From assembly GCA_041600735.1 (NCBI GenBank), contig JBFIJN010000532.1, positions 1 through 5,930 of the forward strand: a stretch of DNA of 5,930 nucleotides, written 5' to 3'. Positions 1 to 4,763 of the stretch are shown one piece after another (position 1 is the stretch's first letter; each line of letters starts with the position of its first letter). The position numbers were made by a program, and so were the translations under genes. Origin of the DNA: Paraliomyxa sp041600735 (GTDB taxonomy: Bacteria > Myxococcota_A > Polyangia > Nannocystales > Nannocystaceae). The notes beneath the pieces were generated by a model. That model was not told the origin of the DNA and made no database searches. It saw only the letters and a program-made list of their open reading frames with translations.

Positions 1-33
1 CGCCGGATGGGATTCTCGGGGAGGATCATTGGC

Positions 34-258
34 GTGTCGTCGCACGAACGGGGGAACTCCGCGCTCGTTGCCGCTGGGGCGAACGGTACTTGCTCGAAGA
101 TGGACTTTGCCGAGATCGCAGGGCACCTGGGGTCGACGAAAGCGATCTTCGAGCAAGCTCTCGCCCTGCCCGAGCGGGAGCGGGCGGCGTTGATCGACGC
201 GCTCGCCGACAGCATCGTGGGTTCCGGCACCGACCCGAACCCGAATGAGGCCACGTGA
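34..258 (+). CDS. Small orphan protein, addiction-module-antitoxin-like C-terminal half
   Basis: The segment IFEQALALPERERAALIDAL followed by ADSIVG resembles the helix-turn-helix-length core of the short 'putative addiction module component' family (PF09720-like), whose members carry an ALxLPxxERAxLxxALxxSL pattern. Family members usually continue for 30-40 more residues after this core; this one stops after about a dozen (GSGTDPNPNEAT), so it is short or truncated. No RelE/ParE-type toxin follows on either strand. The start is uncertain. GTG at 34 is chosen because GGGGAGG (18-24) sits 9 bases before it. ATG at 7 has no visible upstream context, and ATG at 100 would give a 52-residue protein containing the whole recognisable core. 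The frame is also open to the left edge, so this could be the end of a longer gene. Residues before the ATG-100 methionine show no family resemblance. Function as an antitoxin is inference only. Confidence 0.4.
   Translation: MSSHERGNSALVAAGANGTCSKMDFAEIAGHLGSTKAIFEQALALPERERAALIDALADSIVGSGTDPNPNEAT
89..157. repeat. Perfect 13-bp inverted repeat with 43-bp loop
   Basis: The left arm CTTGCTCGAAGAT (89-101) and right arm ATCTTCGAGCAAG (145-157) are exact reverse complements. Pairing stops at the flanking base on both sides. The left arm covers the first two bases of the candidate start ATG at 100-102, so in RNA the hairpin could hide that start. It could also be a DNA operator for autoregulation, which is common among antitoxins, or a chance match favoured by skewed composition. 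No T-run follows, so it is not a canonical terminator. Confidence 0.55.
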
Positions 259-395
259 ACGCGGTCGAGCGCGTGCCGCCACCAACACCGCTCGCCCTTC
301 GAAACGGCTCAACGCGGGCCCCGTCCACCCGCCTCGACGCACGACTGGAGATGGTCTCATCCAACGACCGTGACGCCCGGCGAGGCTCATGACCG

Positions 396-420
396 CAGCA
401 TGATCAGGGCTATCATGCTG
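396..420. promoter_or_regulatory. 9-bp-stem palindrome just before the metallopeptidase-like gene
   Basis: CAGCATGAT (396-404) and ATCATGCTG (412-420) are exact reverse complements separated by the 7-base loop CAGGGCT. The element ends 10 bases before the ATG at 431 and is less GC-rich than its surroundings. It could be a regulator-binding dyad or an RNA hairpin affecting translation of the downstream gene, which shows no clear Shine-Dalgarno. It lacks a T-run, so a terminator for the gene ending at 258 is unlikely. The rest of the 259-430 gap shows no recognisable promoter or RNA gene. Confidence 0.4.
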
Positions 421-430
421 ACGCCAGCCC

Positions 431-1888
431 ATGCCTGCGCGTCGTGATTCCCATCGCCCGGTCTTGCTCGCCCTGCTGATCACCACGGCGATCGTGCTCG
501 GTGTAGCGCTCGGGCCGCGGCTCTGGCGGTCGCTCGCCCCGAGCGACACCGCACCCTCCGCCGCCGACGCAGCGACGCCCCCCGCCCCTGCGATGTTCGA
601 GGGGGTAGACGTTCGCCTCGTGCACACCGAGCCGCTGCCTGCGTGGATCACTGCGCAGTCGCAGCCCGAGGCGCACGAGGGCGAAGAGGCTGCCTTCGCC
701 ACGCTGATGGCTGCGGTCGAGCCCAGTGCGACCCTGCGCGACATCGTCGTCGAGCTGCGCAGTCGAGCCACGCCCGAGCGATTGCACGAGCCCCACAACG
801 TCGAGCAACTGCTGAAGCTCGTGCGTCGCTGGAACGAAACGCTCGACCGCGCTGGCATACCGTACGTGCTGCGGGCCAATGTGGCAGGATCTCCCCGACC
901 GTTCTTCTATGCATTCTCGTGCGAGGTGGTCGCCGACAGTCGCGTCGAGGTGGCCGGCACCGAGCACCGCGCCCGACTGCTCCGCCGCGTCGATCGCATC
1001 AACATGCGCGAGTGGTATCTCGGCACGGTGAGCGAGCAAGAAGAGGGTGTGATCATCGTGCTCGGCAACGTGGTCACCTTTGCCATGGATCAGCTATGGC
1101 CGCTGCTCGCTGCTCCCGAGTCGGTGACTGCGCTGGGCCCAGTCTCGGTCGCATTTGCGCCGGCCGTGCAAGCGGAGCTCGCCGCGGGGCTGCCGGCTGC
1201 CTACGTCGAGTCGCTGCGTGCGACCGCGAGCGCACGCGCCGAGCTGGTGGCGGCCGTCACCGCAATGCACGAGCGCCTCACCCGCTGTGGTGGCGGCTAC
1301 CTGGTCTCGATCATCCCGTGGAATGGCTTCACCGCGGAGGAGCTGCAGCGCATGCGCGGGGTGGTGGCCGATGGTCGCTGCCCAGCGATCACCACGCCGG
1401 AGCACGAGGTGCTGGTGCGGAGCTCGGCCACCCTGCGCAACGCCGAAGGCCTCGAGCCCGCGCTGGAGGCCCTCGCCGCCTGGGCGACGCGGCCGATCCT
1501 CGTCCACGAGGCTCGCCATGCCGCCGATGCTGCCGATGCCGCCGCCGGGCGAGCGAGAGTGTGTCACTGGTGCGGCCAGGGTGATCCCGAGCTCACGCGC
1601 ATGGAGCTCTCCGCCTACCTGGCCGAGCTCGCGTGGAGCGACGCGCCCGCCGTCGCGCTGTTCCAGGCGTGCCACGCCACCAGTGACTCGCCCGGCGTGG
1701 GGCATGCCGAGGCCCTGGCGGTCATCCTCGAGCGCGCCGACCACTACTGCGAGGCCGGACCGCTCGAGCACGCGGCCACCGTGGCGCGAGCGCTCGAGAC
1801 CGAGGCGTTTGGGCGCGGCGATGCGATCGCGCTGAAGGCTGAGCTTCCCTCGCGGGTGCCGGTGCGGAGCTTGAACGTCGGGCGTTGA
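431..1888 (+). CDS. Membrane-anchored putative HExxH metallopeptidase-like protein, unknown family
   Basis: This 485-residue protein begins with a short basic segment (MPARRDSHR) and one hydrophobic stretch at about residues 11-27, which looks like an uncleaved signal anchor or signal peptide. A Pro/Ala/Ser/Thr-rich linker follows (about 36-54), so the bulk is probably outside the cytoplasm. The middle (about 55-350) is a mixed alpha/beta region I do not recognise. Near the C-terminus is H359-E360-A-R-H363, the HExxH zinc-binding pattern of metallopeptidases. It is followed by a low-complexity Ala/Asp run, a C378-H-W-C381 pair, and MELSAYLAEL, where E392 could be the third ligand of a gluzincin-type site. 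Peptidase activity is inference from this motif; a non-catalytic metal site is possible. No strong Shine-Dalgarno precedes the ATG. The start is supported by the anchor directly after it. The gene stands alone and converges with the SDR gene after a 1-bp gap. Confidence 0.75.
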   Translation: MPARRDSHRPVLLALLITTAIVLGVALGPRLWRSLAPSDTAPSAADAATPPAPAMFEGVDVRLVHTEPLPAWITAQSQPEAHEGEEAAFATLMAAVEPSATLRDIVVELRSRATPERLHEPHNVEQLLKLVRRWNETLDRAGIPYVLRANVAGSPRPFFYAFSCEVVADSRVEVAGTEHRARLLRRVDRINMREWYLGTVSEQEEGVIIVLGNVVTFAMDQLWPLLAAPESVTALGPVSVAFAPAVQAELAAGLPAAYVESLRATASARAELVAAVTAMHERLTRCGGGYLVSIIPWNGFTAEELQRMRGVVADGRCPAITTPEHEVLVRSSATLRNAEGLEPALEALAAWATRPILVHEARHAADAADAAAGRARVCHWCGQGDPELTRMELSAYLAELAWSDAPAVALFQACHATSDSPGVGHAEALAVILERADHYCEAGPLEHAATVARALETEAFGRGDAIALKAELPSRVPVRSLNVGR

Positions 1889-1889
1889 G

Positions 1890-2768
1890 TTAGACCGCCA
1901 GCTCGGCGCTGACCTCCCACAACCTCGCCGCAATCCCCTCATCATACGAGCGCGGCGAGGAGCGCTTCTCCTTCTTCTTCTGGAAGTACCGCCCCGTGAC
2001 GCCCTCGAGCTCGGGGGCGGAGGCGAGCCAGATCGAGGGCTCGGCGCCTTTCTGCGGGGTCGCAAACAAGGGGCGGAACACGGTGGCTAGCACGCGAGGG
2101 AGGCCACTCGCGGTCTTGCCGAGGTTCGTGCGCACGCCGCCCGGATCGACACAGTTGACGGTGACGCGCGTGCCCTCGAGGCGACGCGCCAGCTCGTAGG
2201 TGAACAAGACGTTGCCGAGCTTGGACTGGGCGAGCTGGCGAAACCAACCGAACTTGCGCTCGGCCTGGAGATCGTCGAAGTGGATCTCACCCGCGGCCTG
2301 GATCCCACCGCCGACATTGATGACTCGCGCGGTGTCGGCGGCCTCGAGCGCGGGGCGCAGGTGGTTGGTCAAGGCGAAGTACGCGAGGTGATTGACCGCG
2401 AACATGAGCTCGAGACCGCGGCGGGTCACCTCGCGGCGGCTGGTGACCAGCCCCGCCTGGTTGACGAGCACGTGGACCGCGGGGTGGCGCTGCATGATCG
2501 CTTGCGCGACAGCGCGGATCGATGCCGGATCCGAGAGGTCCGCGAGCGCACACTCGATGCGCGAGTTCCCGGTTCGCTCGCTGATCTCGGCGCGCATCCG
2601 CTCGCCGCGGACTTCGTCCCGACACACGAGCACCAGGGTCCCGCCGCGCGCGGCGAGGCCGAGCGCGGTGGCCTTCCCGAGGCCAGAGGTCGCGCCCGTC
2701 ACCACGCAGATCCGTCCCCGGAGGGCCTCGTCGGGTGCGGTCGTCGTCGGATTCGAGTGTGCGGTCAT
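1890..2768 (-). CDS. SDR-family protein with degenerate catalytic site
   Basis: At 292 residues this has the usual length of a retinol-dehydrogenase/WWOX-like short-chain dehydrogenase. The Rossmann dinucleotide-binding motif TGATSGLG (residues 24-31) is intact, and the active-site Asn region FAVNHL (N126) is present. Three hallmark positions are changed. NNAG is NQAG (103-106). The strand that normally reads NVSS is NVGGG (151-155), so the catalytic Ser is missing. YxxxK reads LAQSK (179-183), so Tyr is replaced by Leu (codon CTC) while Lys183 remains. It therefore probably binds NAD(P)(H) but should not perform standard SDR redox chemistry. Fold and length are otherwise preserved, with no frameshift. 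The C-terminal tail has an unusual KKKEKR cluster (264-269). It is the second gene of a two-gene unit, 30 bp after the intact SDR, with a strong ribosome site. Possible roles are a regulatory or partner subunit of the neighbour, or a decaying duplicate. The family call is firm; the function is unknown. Confidence 0.9.
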   Translation of the reverse strand: MTAHSNPTTTAPDEALRGRICVVTGATSGLGKATALGLAARGGTLVLVCRDEVRGERMRAEISERTGNSRIECALADLSDPASIRAVAQAIMQRHPAVHVLVNQAGLVTSRREVTRRGLELMFAVNHLAYFALTNHLRPALEAADTARVINVGGGIQAAGEIHFDDLQAERKFGWFRQLAQSKLGNVLFTYELARRLEGTRVTVNCVDPGGVRTNLGKTASGLPRVLATVFRPLFATPQKGAEPSIWLASAPELEGVTGRYFQKKKEKRSSPRSYDEGIAARLWEVSAELAV

Positions 2769-2775
2769 CGGTCGT

Positions 2776-2781
2776 CCTCCT
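2776..2781 (-). promoter_or_regulatory. Shine-Dalgarno AGGAGG of the distal SDR gene
   Basis: On the minus strand AGGAGG is followed by seven bases and then the ATG at 2768-2766. This near-consensus site fixes the start of the distal SDR gene and argues that it is still actively translated despite its degraded active site. Confidence 0.8.
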
Positions 2782-2798
2782 GGGTCACGCGCGGGCGC

Positions 2799-3665
2799 CT
2801 ACGCGGCACGTCGAAGCTCCACCAGCTGCGCGCAGCGGGACTCGAGATCCTCGATCGCGGCGGGGTCGCGGAACTTGCCGTCCTTCTGCTTGCGACCATC
2901 GAAGTACTCACCCGTGATGCCCTCGAGGTCCGGCGCGGTGGCGACCCACAGCGGGGTGTCGGCGCCCTTGTCGGGGGTGACGGCGAACAGGCGGCTCATC
3001 ACGCGGATCATCTGCGCGGTGAAGCCAGTGGCGCTGCGGTTGAGGCTCGAGCGCACGAATCCCGGGGCGGCGGCGTTGACGGTGACCCCAGTTCCCTTCA
3101 GCCGCCGTGCGGCGCCCCAGGTGAGCATGCGCAGCGCCTGCTTGGACTGTGCGTAGGCCTTGAACCCGTCGAACTTGCGACGCTGGTACGCGAGATCCTC
3201 GGGGTCGTAGTCGCGCGCGAGCGCCGAGACGATGTTGACGACCCGCGCGCGTCCCGAGGCGATCAGGGTCTCGGCGAGCAAGTCGGTCAGGAGGTAGGGG
3301 CCGAGCACGTTGGTCGCGAAGGTGAGCTCGTGTCCATCAGCACTCGATCGTCGATCGCTGAACCAAGCACCCGCGTTGTTCACGAGGATGTGCAGCGCGT
3401 CGAAGCGGCGCTGGAACTCGGCCGCGAACGCGCGCACCGAAGCGACGCTCGAGACGTCGAGCTGCATCACGGTCGTCGCACCGCCGAGCTCGTCGGCCAC
3501 GACGGACCCGCGGTCGATGTCACGCACGGCGAGCACGACGTGGGCACCGCCGCGAATGAGGCCTCGGGCGATCTCCAGCCCCACCCCACCGGTCGCTCCG
3601 GTCACGATCGCCGTCTTGCCAAAGAGACTTCCCTGCTCCACCGTCGTTGTCGATGCGTCGTTCAT
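2799..3665 (-). CDS. Short-chain dehydrogenase/reductase, NAD(P)-dependent, catalytic set intact
   Basis: This 288-residue SDR has all classical marks: TGATGGVG cofactor motif (residues 22-29), NNAG (96-99), active-site Asn in FATNVL (N119), Ser in VVNIVSALA (S147), and YAQSK (Y171, K175). Arg48 and Arg52, in and just after the AVRD segment after the second strand, suggest an NADP(H) preference, as in related enzymes (inference). The overall pattern, with a long Ser-Tyr spacing and a tail containing GITGEYFDGRK, matches retinol-dehydrogenase-like SDRs. These oxidise or reduce alcohols and carbonyls of lipophilic molecules; the actual substrate is not readable. Translation must begin at or after ATG 3665, because an in-frame TAA lies two codons upstream. 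No Shine-Dalgarno of its own is visible, and its ATG overlaps the TGA of a possible leader ORF. It is the first gene of a minus-strand pair and divergent from an AraC-family regulator that probably controls it. Confidence 0.93.
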   Translation of the reverse strand: MNDASTTTVEQGSLFGKTAIVTGATGGVGLEIARGLIRGGAHVVLAVRDIDRGSVVADELGGATTVMQLDVSSVASVRAFAAEFQRRFDALHILVNNAGAWFSDRRSSADGHELTFATNVLGPYLLTDLLAETLIASGRARVVNIVSALARDYDPEDLAYQRRKFDGFKAYAQSKQALRMLTWGAARRLKGTGVTVNAAAPGFVRSSLNRSATGFTAQMIRVMSRLFAVTPDKGADTPLWVATAPDLEGITGEYFDGRKQKDGKFRDPAAIEDLESRCAQLVELRRAA

Positions 3666-3675
3666 GAGTTAGAAT
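3647..3675 (+). promoter_or_regulatory. Weak sigma-70-like promoter candidate for the AraC-type gene
   Basis: TTGTCG (3647-3652), a 17-bp spacer and TAGAAT (3670-3675) resemble a -35/-10 pair. The -10 matches TATAAT in five of six positions; the -35 matches only its TTG. A transcript would begin near 3682 and give a leader of roughly 67 bases before the ATG at 3749. The element overlaps the start of the divergent SDR gene. Promoters in such GC-rich genomes are poorly predictable, so confidence is low. Confidence 0.22.
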
Positions 3676-3691
3676 CTGAATCCGTGGCCAT
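3662..3691 (-). CDS. Possible nine-residue leader peptide coupled to the SDR gene
   Basis: On the minus strand an ATG at 3691 opens a nine-codon frame reading MATDSDSNS. It ends in TGA, and the last bases form ATGA with the start of the SDR gene. The only strong Shine-Dalgarno in the divergent spacer precedes this ATG, not the SDR ATG. Such overlap is typical of translational coupling, where ribosomes finishing the first frame restart on the second. The peptide has no run of a single amino acid that would suggest classical attenuation, though Asp and Ser alternate (DSDSNS). Expression is unproven; the frame is short enough to arise by chance. Confidence 0.4.
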   Translation of the reverse strand: MATDSDSNS

Positions 3692-3699
3692 CGGACTTC
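3678..3699. promoter_or_regulatory. Imperfect inverted repeat in the divergent spacer, candidate operator
   Basis: GAATCCG (3678-3684) and CGGACTTC (3692-3699) pair as an inverted repeat with one bulged base around TGGCCAT. It lies in the 83-bp spacer shared by the SDR operon and the AraC-type gene, the expected place for a regulator site. In minus-strand RNA the same sequence could form a short hairpin whose loop contains the leader ATG. The stem is short, so this is tentative. AraC-family proteins often prefer direct repeats, which I did not find clearly here. Confidence 0.3.
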
Positions 3700-3700
3700 A

Positions 3701-3709
3701 ACTCCTCCT
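3701..3709 (-). promoter_or_regulatory. Shine-Dalgarno AGGAGGAGT before the leader ORF
   Basis: The minus strand reads AGGAGGAGT here, within a purine run. The GGAG core nearest the start is about 10 bases from the leader ATG at 3691. It lies some 35 bases from the SDR ATG at 3665, too far to serve that start directly. This is the main reason to take the leader ORF seriously. Confidence 0.5.
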
Positions 3710-3748
3710 CGTCTGAGTTTCTTGTCCCATCGTCCACAATGAGCCTCC

Positions 3749-4726
3749 ATGGACGTACTTTCGGATATTCTCGGGAGTCTACGACTAGACAGCGGCGTGT
3801 TCGCCCACACCGAGCTGCATGCGCCGTGGGGGATCCGAGCCGAGGGCCGCCCGCACGTCGCGTTTCACATCCTGCTGCGCGGCAGCTGCTGGCTGGAGGT
3901 GGACGGACGCGAGCCTGCGCATGTGAGCGTGGGTGACGTGATCCTGGTTGCGCCGGGGCTGGGACACACGCTTCGGGATGCCCTCGACACTCCACCGCGC
4001 ACGCTGCAGGAGCTGGCGGCATCCGGTGCCTTCGCGCCGCCCAGCGACGGCGGACGCCGCACTCCCGGCAGCACGCACCTGGTCTGTGGTCGCTTCCAGT
4101 TCTCCGATCCCGGCGCGGAGATCCTCGTCTCGGCGCTGCCCGAGGTGATCCACTTCGGCGAGATGTCGCGCGTGGGACCATGGCTCGAGCACACGCTCAA
4201 GCTCGTGGGCTACGAGTCCGCGGGCGATCGCCCGGGCAACGACGTCGTCGTCAACCGCCTGTGCGACGCGCTGTTCGTCTACGTCGTGCGGGCGGTGATC
4301 GCCGAGGGCGGCGGGCGCCGTGCGAGCTGGCTGCGGGGGCTGTCGGATCCACAGGTCGGGACGGCGATGCGCCGCATCCACGAGAGCCCGGCCCGGCCGT
4401 GGAGCGTGGCGGAGCTCGCTCGCTGCGCGACCATGTCTCGATCGGCCTTCGCCGCGCGCTTCGGCGAGCTCGTGGGAGAGACACCGATGCGCTACCTCGC
4501 CGCGTGGCGCGTACAAAAGGCCGCGATCCAGCTGCGCGACTCGAGCACCGCGATCGCCGAGATCGCCTGCGCGGTGGGCTACGAGTCCGAGGCTGCGTTC
4601 AACAAGGCGTTCAAGCGCCACGTGGGCGTGACCCCGGGCGCCTACCGCAAGGGCGCCGCCCCGCAGGCGACGGTCGCCGCTGCTGCGCCGGGGTCATCCC
4701 CGTCCAGCGCTCGGGCGCCCGCGTGA
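3749..4726 (+). CDS. AraC-family transcriptional regulator with cupin-type sensor domain
   Basis: This is a 325-residue cytoplasmic DNA-binding protein. The N-terminus MDVLSDILGSLRLDSGVF followed by LHAPWG and a beta-rich segment with VSVGDVILVAPG (59-70) matches the cupin_6-type ligand domain found in many AraC regulators (about residues 1-185). The C-terminus holds the two helix-turn-helix units: WSVAELARCATMSRSAFAAR beginning at residue 218, and IAEIACAVGYESEAAFNKAF at 269-288, followed by the family-typical GVTPGAYRK (293-301). The last 24 residues are an Ala/Pro/Ser-rich tail. ATG 3749 is the first possible start because an in-frame TGA sits at 3740-3742, and the sequence matches the family from its first residue. 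No Shine-Dalgarno is evident. Regulators of this architecture often lie divergent from the oxidoreductase genes they control, so it probably regulates the SDR pair. The ligand is unknown. The overlapping ATG at 3739 is in another frame. Confidence 0.93.
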   Translation: MDVLSDILGSLRLDSGVFAHTELHAPWGIRAEGRPHVAFHILLRGSCWLEVDGREPAHVSVGDVILVAPGLGHTLRDALDTPPRTLQELAASGAFAPPSDGGRRTPGSTHLVCGRFQFSDPGAEILVSALPEVIHFGEMSRVGPWLEHTLKLVGYESAGDRPGNDVVVNRLCDALFVYVVRAVIAEGGGRRASWLRGLSDPQVGTAMRRIHESPARPWSVAELARCATMSRSAFAARFGELVGETPMRYLAAWRVQKAAIQLRDSSTAIAEIACAVGYESEAAFNKAFKRHVGVTPGAYRKGAAPQATVAAAAPGSSPSSARAPA

Positions 4727-4763
4727 GTGCACGGTCCACGGAGTCACCGGGTAAGCACGAGAG

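Noticed and set aside
1949..1981. Hairpin AGCGC/GCGCT followed by TCTCCTTCTTCTTCT as a terminator for the plus-strand gene ending at 1888
   Set aside because: The stem is only 5 bp, the pyrimidine run is interrupted by C, and the sequence is explained by Lys/Glu codons in the SDR tail.
1094..2065. 323-codon minus-strand frame across the end of the HExxH gene and the SDR gene
   Set aside because: It has Arg/Pro/Ser-rich low complexity and overlaps two convincing genes in opposite directions; it is a shadow frame.
2280..3716. 478-codon plus-strand open frame antisense to both SDR genes
   Set aside because: Its composition (runs of Arg, Gly, Asp, Glu and His) is that of a mirror frame in GC-rich DNA, and both SDR genes beneath it are unmistakable. 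I see no protein family in it.
3739..3936. ATG at 3739 opening a 65-codon frame overlapping the AraC gene start
   Set aside because: It is out of frame with the regulator, Arg-rich, has no Shine-Dalgarno and shows no family resemblance.
4712..4721. Palindrome CGGGCGCCCG at the end of the AraC-type gene
   Set aside because: A 10-bp GC-only palindrome inside coding sequence is expected by chance here, and no T-run follows.
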